From assembly GCA_002293455.1 (NCBI GenBank), contig DBDH01000090.1:1-18175 (forward strand): a stretch of 18,175 nucleotides of DNA. Reading direction: 5' to 3'. Origin of the DNA: Treponema sp. UBA937. GTDB lineage: Bacteria; Spirochaetota; Spirochaetia; Treponematales; Breznakiellaceae. The notes under the pieces are model-generated. The model saw only the letters and a program-made list of their open reading frames with translations, had not been told where the DNA came from and made no database searches. Shown here piece after piece: positions 1 through 6,646 of the stretch (its first letter is position 1; each line of letters starts with the position of its first letter). The translations under genes were made by a program, and so were the position numbers.

Positions 1-48
1 TATGGCATTGATTTGGGTTTTTGCTTTGGTTTTTACAGAAAAAATATT

Positions 49-127
49 ACACAGAGGAGGAATATTCATGCACTACAACACAGAGGAAACTTACACAGAG
101 GAAGAAAAATTGCATTTACACAGAGGA
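49..127. repeat. Cluster of four ACACAGAGGA repeats
   Basis: Four exact copies of the 10-mer ACACAGAGGA lie at 49-58, 78-87, 93-102 and 118-127, with irregular spacing of 29, 15 and 25 bases. Three of the copies are preceded by TT or TTT. The rest of 1-263 shows no convincing gene; an open frame through the repeats gives low-complexity TEE/TQR-type peptide and is not believable. The copies contain an SD-like AGAGGA, but no start codon is consistently placed after them. Degenerate intergenic repeats of this CACAGAGG style are scattered in many bacterial genomes; a role is not known from the sequence. Confidence 0.75.
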
Positions 128-263
128 GCATTATCTCCCTAACGGCCCTCTGGTTTTAAGCCGCCTTATCGAGTATTGTGGTAGTAGAACAAAACAAGTT
201 CAAATAATTAAAGCAAAATCAATAGTATTGCCATACTTTAGGGTAGTATAGAGGAGGCGCGGA

Positions 264-1574
264 ATGAGGGCTGTTGATATCATCATGAATAAGCGGGCGG
301 GGAAGGAACTTTCCCGTGAAGAAATTGCTTTTTTGATTAACGGCTATGTTGCGGGGGAGATTCCTGACTATCAGGTTTCCGCCTGGGCAATGGCGGTTTT
401 TTTTCAGGGGATGACCGCCAAAGAAACTGCCTGCCTCACGGATGTCATGCTTAAATCCGGGGAATGCATCGATCTTTCAGGAATAAGCGGTCCTTTTGTG
501 GACAAGCATTCCACCGGGGGCGTAGGCGATAAAACAAGCCTTATTCTGGCTCCTATCGCGGCGGCTCTCGGATTGAAAGATCCCATGATGTCGGGCCGGG
601 CTCTGGGCCATACCGGCGGAACGCTTGATAAGCTCGAAGCCATTCCGGGGTACAGAACAAATCTTTCTGTCGATGAATTCCGAACTATCCTTATAAAAGA
701 CGGCTTTGCCATGACCGGGCAGACAAAGGAAATTGTCCCTGCGGACAGGCTTTTGTATGCCCTGCGTGATGTCAGCGGTACGGTCGAATCTATCCCCCTC
801 ATTACCGCAAGCATTCTTTCCAAAAAAGCCGCCGAAGGAGCGGACGCCCTTGTGCTGGATGTGAAGTTCGGTTCCGGAGCCTTTATGAAAGACCCTTCCG
901 ACGGCGAAAAGCTCGCCCGTTCTCTTGTTGATACCGGAGAGGCGATGGGGAAAAAGATTACCGCTCTTTTAACCGATATGAACGAGCCGCTTGGAAATAC
1001 GATGGGAAATTTCCTTGAGGTAGAAGAATGTTTTGACAGCCTTGAAGGCAAGGGGCCTGCTGATTTAATGGAAGTAACGCTTGAACTTGCGGCGCGGATG
1101 GCGGTATTAGGCGGAAAAGCAAAAAACGCAAAGGAAGGCCGTTCTCTCTGTGAAGAGATTCTTGCTTCTGGAAAACCAAGACAGCTTTTTCTGGATAACA
1201 TTAACAGCCAGAGCGGAAACGCGGAACAATTTCTTAAACTCCGGGGGACTTTCCGCTCGGAATATGCGGCGGATATAAAGGCCGCCAAAACCGGCTATAT
1301 TTCAGGGATTGACGCATGGACCATCGGGCACGCCGGGGTAACGCTGGGGGTCGGCCGGAACCGGAAGGAAGATCCGGTAAGCCCAACGGCAGGCATTGTT
1401 TTTCATAAAAAAGGCGGCGACGCGGTAAAAACCGGCGATAAGATCATGACGGTTTGGGCAAAAGATGAAGCGTCGCTCAATGCGGCTCTTCCCCGCATTG
1501 AAAGTGCCGTCGGCTATTCCGATAACGCTCCGCCGCCGCGTACACTTATCTTGAAGGAAATTGTATCGAAATGA
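264..1574 (+). CDS. deoA: Pyrimidine-nucleoside (thymidine) phosphorylase
   Basis: Cytoplasmic salvage enzyme that splits thymidine and/or uridine with phosphate to give the free base and (deoxy)ribose 1-phosphate. The 436-residue length matches the DeoA/Pdp family (about 430-440). The phosphate-binding stretch KHSTGGVGDK is at residues 81-90 and the family signature SGRALGHTGGT at 110-120, followed by DKLEAIPG. The conserved LYALRDVSGTV and SKKAAEGADALVLDVK segments are also present. The start ATG at 264 has a strong GAGGAGG site six bases upstream. Overall wording is closer to the Bacillus-type pyrimidine nucleoside phosphorylase than to E. coli DeoA, so substrate breadth (thymidine only, or also uridine) cannot be settled. 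It is the first gene of an operon and its stop overlaps the recJ start as ATGA. Confidence 0.95.
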   Translation: MRAVDIIMNKRAGKELSREEIAFLINGYVAGEIPDYQVSAWAMAVFFQGMTAKETACLTDVMLKSGECIDLSGISGPFVDKHSTGGVGDKTSLILAPIAAALGLKDPMMSGRALGHTGGTLDKLEAIPGYRTNLSVDEFRTILIKDGFAMTGQTKEIVPADRLLYALRDVSGTVESIPLITASILSKKAAEGADALVLDVKFGSGAFMKDPSDGEKLARSLVDTGEAMGKKITALLTDMNEPLGNTMGNFLEVEECFDSLEGKGPADLMEVTLELAARMAVLGGKAKNAKEGRSLCEEILASGKPRQLFLDNINSQSGNAEQFLKLRGTFRSEYAADIKAAKTGYISGIDAWTIGHAGVTLGVGRNRKEDPVSPTAGIVFHKKGGDAVKTGDKIMTVWAKDEASLNAALPRIESAVGYSDNAPPPRTLILKEIVSK

Positions 1575-3691
1575 ACTGGGAAAAAAAGGATATCGCTCCT
1601 CTGCTCGTCAAAGATATTTCAGCCAAGTACGGATGCGATCTCTTAACCGCGTCCATTTTAGCCCGCCGGGGCCTTACCGAAGGTGAAGATATTTGCTACT
1701 TTCTGGAAGATGATCCCCGGCATCTGCGGAATCCTTTTGAATTACCCGGCATGGAAGATGCCGTGGAGCGAATTTTGGGAGCCAAAGAAGAAGGCGAAAA
1801 GGTTCTCGTATTCGGCGACCGGGATGTGGACGGAATCACCAGCACAACACTGATTACCAGCTTCCTTAAAAAGATCGGCCTTGATGCGGAATGGCAAGTC
1901 CCTGTCGGCGATGATTTTTACGGCCTTTCCATAGAAGCCGTGGAAACGTTTGCGGCAAATTACGGAACCCTTATTATTACCGTGGACTGCGGCATTTCAA
2001 ATCATGGCGAAATTGATAAGGCAAACGAATTGGGAATTGATGTCATCATTGTTGATCATCATAATCCCCAAGAAACCCTGCCGAACGCGTTTGCCATTGT
2101 CAACCCTAAATTGCAGGATTCCGCGTACCCTTTCCGGGACTTGGCGGGATGCGGCGTAACATACAAAATCGTTTCCGCACTCCGCTTTGCCATGAAAAGC
2201 GGCCTCTTTAATCAGCCTGTCTGCCTTTTTAATACAAGGCCTAGCAACGACGCTTTTGTTATCGAAGCGGTCAAAATCCGGAACATGGCAGTTACGCACC
2301 GGATTTCCGAAACCATTGTTCCGGGGATGGTCAGTCTTGATCAAACGAGGCTCGCGTCTTTTTTGGAAGGCCAGCAAATCCTTGTTTGGGACGCTTTGCA
2401 GCAGAAAAAGAATATCGCGAAAATTTTTGGAAACGGCGTTGAAATATATACTTTGGACATTGCACCGGAAATCGGCAAAGAGATTCCCGCCGCTGCCGGA
2501 AAGAGTCTCCTCCGCATAAAAGAATTATCCAAAATCGCAAAATACGCGAATAAAACCCTCGATGAACTTGATGTCTTTATCAATTTGTTTATTTCGTTTG
2601 TTCACCGGAAGGAAAATCTGTTTGGAGAAGATGATCTCTCGGATCTTCAATTAGCGATGCTGGGAACGCTTGCGGATATTATGCCCTTGAAAGATGAAAA
2701 CAGGATTATCGTCCGCACCGGCATTGCGTCAATCATGAAAAAGCCGAGGCCCGGACTTCAAGATTTGCTGTTTAAACTGGGATGCGCGGGCCGGAGAATC
2801 AGTACAACGGATATTTCATGGACAGTTTGTCCCGCCATCAACGCGGCGGGCCGAATGGGGCATCCTGATAAAGCCGTCTCTCTTTTACTCAGCGAAGACG
2901 CCAAAGAGCGCGACCGCCTCGCCGATGAAGTTATCGCCATGAACGAAGAGCGCAAAAAACTGGGAAATGATATTTGGACGATAGCGGAACCTTTGGCCGC
3001 GGCAAGCCTTGCGGAATACAATAACAAACTGGTTCTTGCCGCAAGCGAAAAGATACCCCGCGGCGTTACCGGCATCATGGCGAATAAACTTATCAATCTG
3101 TTTAAGGTTCCCGCGCTCGTAATCACCATGAGTGAAGACACTATCGTTGGGTCGCTGCGTTCCGCCCGCGGCTACGATCTTCGGGGGCTCCTTGAACAAT
3201 GCGCCGATCTTTTCATTGATTGGGGCGGACACAATTTTGCCGCCGGCTTCAGCATGAAGAAATCCAACTGGGACGCTTTTCTTGCGCGGCTCAAAACAGC
3301 GGTTCACACCATCGAACTGGAAAATACCGATGAAGAAAGCATCATCATCGACGCGGAACTTCCTCATTCCTACATGACCCCCGAAATATTTAATCTCATT
3401 GACCGCTTTGAACCTTACGGAGAACACAATGATCCCCTCACGTTTATGGCGCGCGGCCTTAAAGTAAAGGACATTAATTTGATGGGAAAAACCGAAGCAA
3501 TTCACGTAAAGATGACGCTCGACGCGGGGAAGCACACATGGCCGGCCGTCTATTGGCAGGCGGCTGAAAAAGTAAAAAAGGATTTTGATTTACACGATAC
3601 GGTGGATTTGGTGTTCCGCCTTAACCGGAACTGGTTTAATGGAACCGAAACTCCTCAAATAATCGTGACTGATTTACGGAGATCAGAATGA
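1571..3691 (+). CDS. recJ: RecJ single-stranded-DNA exonuclease with an inserted domain
   Basis: 5'-to-3' ssDNA exonuclease of recombination and mismatch/base-excision repair. The DHH phosphoesterase motifs are all visible: motif I GDRDVDG (Asp83, 85, 87), VDCG (Asp139), DHH at 162-164, LADIMPL (Asp369), and PAINAAGRM at 421-429. The DHHA1 lobe shows GVTGIMANKL and GGHNFAAGF, and an OB-like tail begins around PYGEHNDPLTF. At 706 residues it is much longer than E. coli RecJ (577). The excess lies between LAGCGV (191-196) and LAMLGTLADIMPL (361-373), where about 130 extra residues (roughly 215-350) resemble a DnaQ-type exonuclease fold with the catalytic acids replaced. It overlaps the upstream phosphorylase and the downstream peptidase gene by 4 bp each, implying translational coupling. 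Confidence 0.93.
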   Translation: MNWEKKDIAPLLVKDISAKYGCDLLTASILARRGLTEGEDICYFLEDDPRHLRNPFELPGMEDAVERILGAKEEGEKVLVFGDRDVDGITSTTLITSFLKKIGLDAEWQVPVGDDFYGLSIEAVETFAANYGTLIITVDCGISNHGEIDKANELGIDVIIVDHHNPQETLPNAFAIVNPKLQDSAYPFRDLAGCGVTYKIVSALRFAMKSGLFNQPVCLFNTRPSNDAFVIEAVKIRNMAVTHRISETIVPGMVSLDQTRLASFLEGQQILVWDALQQKKNIAKIFGNGVEIYTLDIAPEIGKEIPAAAGKSLLRIKELSKIAKYANKTLDELDVFINLFISFVHRKENLFGEDDLSDLQLAMLGTLADIMPLKDENRIIVRTGIASIMKKPRPGLQDLLFKLGCAGRRISTTDISWTVCPAINAAGRMGHPDKAVSLLLSEDAKERDRLADEVIAMNEERKKLGNDIWTIAEPLAAASLAEYNNKLVLAASEKIPRGVTGIMANKLINLFKVPALVITMSEDTIVGSLRSARGYDLRGLLEQCADLFIDWGGHNFAAGFSMKKSNWDAFLARLKTAVHTIELENTDEESIIIDAELPHSYMTPEIFNLIDRFEPYGEHNDPLTFMARGLKVKDINLMGKTEAIHVKMTLDAGKHTWPAVYWQAAEKVKKDFDLHDTVDLVFRLNRNWFNGTETPQIIVTDLRRSE

Positions 3692-4638
3692 ACCGTGTAA
3701 CGCGTTTGATTGTTTCTGTGCTGATCTTCTGTTTTGTCATAAGCGGAATTTCCGCTCAGCAAAGAAGCGTTGCGGCTGTTTTTCCCGAAAACGCGCAGCT
3801 TGGAACGCCGCTGACCATTGCCGTATCCGCTCCCTCGCCGGATAATTTGACCGCATCGCTTGTGGCCATAAACGGAGAACGAATCGGCGCGGTGTCGCGT
3901 TTTTTTACCCTATCGCCTGAAAATCCTTCAATACAGGTGTCGATAACCGCGGTCCCGTCAACAGCCGTTCCGGGAGCGGCCCGCATCGTTGTAAAAAACA
4001 ATTCGCAGGAAATAGCGAGGCTTCCCCTCAATATTGAAGCGCGGAGTTTTGTTTCCGAAGAAATCCCGCTTAATGAAAGTAATACCGCTATCCGAACCGA
4101 ACCTGATCCTCAAAAGGACAGAGAATCGCAAATTCTCTGGCAGATTTTATCGGCTGCCGGAAAAGAGATGTATTCCACCGATGCCGCGTTTATACTCCCG
4201 GTTGAATCGACGCGGAGAACCAGTTTTTACGGCGACCGCCGCGTATATCTGTATTCCACCGGCAGAAGGGATACGTCGATTCACGCGGGCGTGGATTTTG
4301 GCGTTCCCATAGGCACTCCGGTAAAAGCGTCCGCGTCAGGGAAAGTGGTGTTGGCTTCTCCCAGGATTGTCACGGGAAATTCCATCGTTATAGAACATTT
4401 TCCCGGCGTCTATTCTCTTTATTATCACTTGGACGAAATCCATGTTACAGAAGGTGTCATGGTTACTATCGGCGATATGATAGGTCTTTCAGGCAGCACC
4501 GGACTTTCCACAGGACCCCATTTGCACTGGGAAATCCGCGCCGCAACGGAAAACGCCGATCCCGACGCTTTTTTGGCACGGAACCTGCTTGACAAAGATG
4601 CAATCATCAGTAAAATAAATGGTCTATCAGCAGAATAA
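3688..4638 (+). CDS. Secreted M23-family metallopeptidase (LytM/peptidoglycan endopeptidase)
   Basis: Exported zinc peptidase expected to cut peptidoglycan cross-links or to act as an envelope-remodelling factor. Residues 1-23 form a signal peptide (charged start, hydrophobic core, likely cleavage after ISA). Residues about 27-118 look like an Ig-like beta domain, followed by a linker, then the M23 domain from about 170 to 300. The zinc and catalytic motifs are intact: HxxxD at His199/Asp203, His247 in YYHLD, and HLH at 278-280 (GPHLHWE). With all ligands present it should be an active enzyme rather than a degenerate regulator. The ATG is in an ATGA overlap with the recJ stop. The family is sure; the exact bond cleaved and any partner are not visible. 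Confidence 0.93.
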   Translation: MNRVTRLIVSVLIFCFVISGISAQQRSVAAVFPENAQLGTPLTIAVSAPSPDNLTASLVAINGERIGAVSRFFTLSPENPSIQVSITAVPSTAVPGAARIVVKNNSQEIARLPLNIEARSFVSEEIPLNESNTAIRTEPDPQKDRESQILWQILSAAGKEMYSTDAAFILPVESTRRTSFYGDRRVYLYSTGRRDTSIHAGVDFGVPIGTPVKASASGKVVLASPRIVTGNSIVIEHFPGVYSLYYHLDEIHVTEGVMVTIGDMIGLSGSTGLSTGPHLHWEIRAATENADPDAFLARNLLDKDAIISKINGLSAE

Positions 4639-4669
4639 GTTTTTTCTGTGATTTTTATCCGGCCGGAAG

Positions 4670-4677
4670 GGAGGTGA
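4670..4677 (+). promoter_or_regulatory. Near-perfect Shine-Dalgarno that fixes the rpsU start
   Basis: GGAGGTGA matches the full anti-SD tail of 16S rRNA. It sits five bases before the TTG at 4683, so that TTG is the start. An in-frame GTG at 4674 lies inside the SD itself and cannot be used with it. Confidence 0.85.
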
Positions 4678-4682
4678 TTCAG

Positions 4683-4886
4683 TTGGCACATATCATTGTA
4701 GATGATAACGAAATGCTTGAAAAAGCAATTAAGCGTTTTAAACGCATGGTTGAAAAAGAAGGCATTATTCGGGAGTATAAGAAGCGGGAATATTATGAAA
4801 AACCTTCCACCATTCTTAACCGGAAGAAAAAGGCCATTGCCCGGAAACTTATGAAGAAGAACCGGAAGGGCAAGTCCGAATATTGA
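4683..4886 (+). CDS. rpsU: 30S ribosomal protein S21 (TTG start)
   Basis: Small basic protein of the 30S subunit, needed for efficient initiation on mRNAs. The 67-residue product begins (M)AHIIVDDNE and continues with LEKAIKRFKRMVEKEG and a lysine/arginine-rich tail, the standard S21 pattern. Homologues begin MAHI or similar, which supports TTG at 4683 and not GTG at 4674. The gene lies 44 bases after the M23 peptidase gene and is followed by a hairpin terminator, so it is the last gene of the phosphorylase-recJ-M23-rpsU run. A rare TTG start combined with a maximal SD may tune the expression of a protein needed in stoichiometric amounts; this last point is inference. Confidence 0.95.
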   Translation: MAHIIVDDNEMLEKAIKRFKRMVEKEGIIREYKKREYYEKPSTILNRKKKAIARKLMKKNRKGKSEY

Positions 4887-4902
4887 TTTTGTATTGCCAA
4901 AG

Positions 4903-4926
4903 CCGCCTGTAACAGGGCGGTTTTTT
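4903..4926 (+). terminator. Rho-independent terminator after rpsU
   Basis: CCGCC (4903-4907) pairs with GGCGG (4916-4920) around an 8-base loop and is followed directly by six T residues (4921-4926). It lies 16 bases past the rpsU stop and closes the left operon. Confidence 0.85.
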
Positions 4927-4934
4927 GTGTAATC

Positions 4935-5036
4935 AACAATCCCGCCGCAGAGCCTCGTACGCGAAAGCGTGCAGAAGGTATTAAACCCTCAACACGAATA
5001 AAATTTGCGTTATCTGTTAGTGGATGTAGGATTGTT
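4935..5036. other. Intergenic structured element with GNRA-loop hairpin
   Basis: AACAATCC (4935-4942) and GGATTGTT (5029-5036) form an 8-bp inverted repeat around 86 bases. Inside is a hairpin at 4957-4972: GTACGC, GAAA loop, GCGTGC (six pairs, one G-U), closed by a GNRA tetraloop. GNRA loops favour a role as RNA, but no known RNA family is recognised. It may be a small repeated or mobile intergenic element, since it stands at the left edge of an AT-rich islet. Confidence 0.35.
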
Positions 5037-5065
5037 TTGTGTGGATGATGAATTTTTGGGGTAAT

Positions 5066-5443
5066 ATGGTCAAGAAAATTTCTTTATGCTGTTTTGTTTT
5101 CTTATTTTTTTTTTGTTTTGTTATGCAGATAACAGCAGATTCTGATTTTCAACTTGATGAAAGATATTTTGATAATGGAAGTCATAATGGAAACCATACA
5201 ATAATTTTTTTTAGTCAGAATTTATCTACCGCAGATGAAATCAAGGAATTTCTACTCAGAGGTTTTGAACAAGTTCATATAATTGCAGCTAAAAACGATA
5301 ATTTAATAGTGCTATTTGTTAATGAGAAAATGGAAATGACTTTATTTTTTTCTGAAAGGACTTATTATGAAAGTTTTCTTGATGGTGGTATTTCAGAAGA
5401 TGAATTCATTGAGTATGTATCAACTCAATATCGCATCGAATAA
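5066..5443 (+). CDS. Small exported hypothetical protein
   Basis: Unrecognised 125-residue protein. The chosen ATG at 5066 gives a classic signal peptide (MVKK start, very hydrophobic residues 5-21, possible cleavage near ITA) with a weak GGGG element five bases upstream; in-frame ATGs at 5045 and 5048 would add residues before the signal peptide and lack a better ribosome site. The mature part is acidic and aromatic with no cysteine or catalytic motif that I recognise. Base composition is clearly richer in A and T than the neighbouring operons, with several T-runs. It is bounded by a structured intergenic element upstream and a broken PIN toxin gene downstream, which fits an acquired islet. 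It is probably a real gene, but function is unknown. Confidence 0.6.
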   Translation: MVKKISLCCFVFLFFFCFVMQITADSDFQLDERYFDNGSHNGNHTIIFFSQNLSTADEIKEFLLRGFEQVHIIAAKNDNLIVLFVNEKMEMTLFFSERTYYESFLDGGISEDEFIEYVSTQYRIE

Positions 5444-5461
5444 TGAGGAATTAATCAATTT

Positions 5462-5700
5462 ATGAATTATCTGATTGATACGCATATCTTGGTTATAGTC
5501 ATTTCTGAAATCAAGCAAGTTATCAAAAAAAGTTGTGTCAATTTTTATGGATGAAAACAATGATATTTACTACAATCCAATCAGTTTCTGGGAAATATCT
5601 ATAAAGTACGGTCTGAAAAGATTATCTCTTCATGGCAGGACACCGAACGATTTTTGAAAGATTGAAGGTAACATATTGATGAGAAATTATTTACCGATAA
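5462..5700 (+). pseudogene. Remnant of a VapC-like PIN-domain toxin gene
   Basis: ATG at 5462 opens with MNYLIDTHILV, the typical beginning of VapC-type PIN ribonucleases (first catalytic Asp in LIDTH). This frame stops at 5552-5554. The story continues in another frame from 5550 with DENNDIYYNPISFWEISIKYG, then LKRLSLHGRTPNDF, matching the middle of the same family (SPISFWEISIK, then L.G.TP). That frame stops at 5643-5660, and faint LPIS-like similarity follows near 5690. At least one frameshift, a shortened stretch after the first strand and a second disruption make it non-functional. No VapB-like antitoxin is seen next to it. VapC toxins are site-specific RNases; this copy is judged dead. 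Confidence 0.72.
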
Positions 5701-5735
5701 GCATATTTAAGAACCCAATAAGGTGATGTGTGCAA

Positions 5736-6635
5736 ATGAAAAATATCAAACCTTTACATGTTATAAGTATCGCGTTTTTCTGCATCGTTTGTTTTTCCTG
5801 CCGGACATCTCCGGTCAGCCGGGAATATGACCTATTCCCTAAAACATCTGAAACCCTCGAACTGTACGCTCCTGTCTGGGGACACTTCGCCGCCGGGATC
5901 GGGATAGAATATACCGAAGGAATCATAAAAACGCCTGAAATGGAATTCATGGGATTAAAGATCGATTTACGTAACCCGGCAATAGAAATTGTTGTAAACG
6001 ACCCTAGTTCAAAGATGGGGATCATTCCCAGTATCAAAACGACTGCCTTTGCGGAAACATATCGTTGTGATGCGGCAATCAACGCAAATCCTTTTAATAC
6101 ATCCAGCGCCAATGAAGGGCTTCCTTTAACCGTCGTGGGAATCACGATTTCAAAAGGAACGCTCATTTCAGAACCTAATCCCAATTATGCGGCTTTAGTG
6201 TTTTATAAGAACGGGAACCCGGAAATACTTTGGCAAAAAGATTTAGATTCTTTAGATGAGATAGAACACGCGGTGGGCGGTTTTTTTGTCATTCTTAAAG
6301 ACGGACTGTTCCAGGATGATGTTTCAGATTTCCGGAAAAGTGTCCGGCATCCCAGAAGCGCGGCCGGCCTTTCGCCTGACGGAAGATTCCTCTATCTTCT
6401 TGTCATTAACGGAAGGATTCCGTCAAGCGTTGGCGCAACTGAAAAAGAAACGGCGCAAATACTAAAAATATTCGGCGCCCAGGATGCCTTAATTTTTGAC
6501 GGCGGCGGTTCAAGCTGCCTCGCCCTGAAGTATCCTGACGGAAAGGTTCGGGCGGCAAACACCCCGGTTCACCTGGGAATTTCAAACTACGAAAGAGCTG
6601 TGGCAGCGTGCCTCGGAATCAGAATCAATCCGTAA
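5736..6635 (+). CDS. Phosphodiester glycosidase (NAGPA-like) domain lipoprotein
   Basis: Exported protein of the NAGPA/DUF2233 phosphodiester glycosidase family, whose members remove N-acetylglucosamine or related sugars from phosphodiesters or carry out related reactions on envelope polymers. Start ATG at 5736 has AGGTGAT eight bases upstream; a GTG at 5730 is too close to that site. Residues 1-21 are a signal peptide ending in CFSC, so Cys22 may be lipidated, although Cys at -3 is an unusual lipobox. Family motifs seen: RHPRSAAGLSPDG at 204-216, the hallmark FDGGGSS at 254-260, and the terminal GISNYERAVAACLGI pattern. Length 299 is normal for the family. It converges on the acyl-CoA synthetase gene with only 11 bases between stops and no terminator visible between them. 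The true substrate is unknown. Confidence 0.85.
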   Translation: MKNIKPLHVISIAFFCIVCFSCRTSPVSREYDLFPKTSETLELYAPVWGHFAAGIGIEYTEGIIKTPEMEFMGLKIDLRNPAIEIVVNDPSSKMGIIPSIKTTAFAETYRCDAAINANPFNTSSANEGLPLTVVGITISKGTLISEPNPNYAALVFYKNGNPEILWQKDLDSLDEIEHAVGGFFVILKDGLFQDDVSDFRKSVRHPRSAAGLSPDGRFLYLLVINGRIPSSVGATEKETAQILKIFGAQDALIFDGGGSSCLALKYPDGKVRAANTPVHLGISNYERAVAACLGIRINP

Positions 6636-6646
6636 TATAATACGGC

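Noticed and set aside
21..251. Open frame of 76 codons through the ACACAGAGGA repeats
   Set aside because: It starts at TTG without a ribosome site, and the peptide is made of repeat-encoded TEE/TQR-like bits; the repeats have uneven spacing and do not preserve a frame.
404..1288. Long minus-strand open frame of 294 codons opposite the phosphorylase gene
   Set aside because: Serine/proline-rich shadow of a well-supported gene on the other strand, with no motif or ribosome site.
2885..3535. Minus-strand open frame of 216 codons opposite recJ
   Set aside because: Antisense shadow of conserved RecJ coding sequence; no recognisable domain.
4931..5040. Possible integron attC site, since AT-rich cassettes and toxin genes follow
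   Set aside because: GTTATCT and GTTAGTG resemble core sites only loosely, no matching left core (RYYYAAC) pairs with them, and no second attC-like site is found downstream of the hypothetical gene or the toxin remnant.
6636..6646. Bidirectional terminator between the convergent glycosidase and acyl-CoA synthetase genes
   Set aside because: Only 11 bases separate the stops and no stem with a T-run is visible in or next to them.
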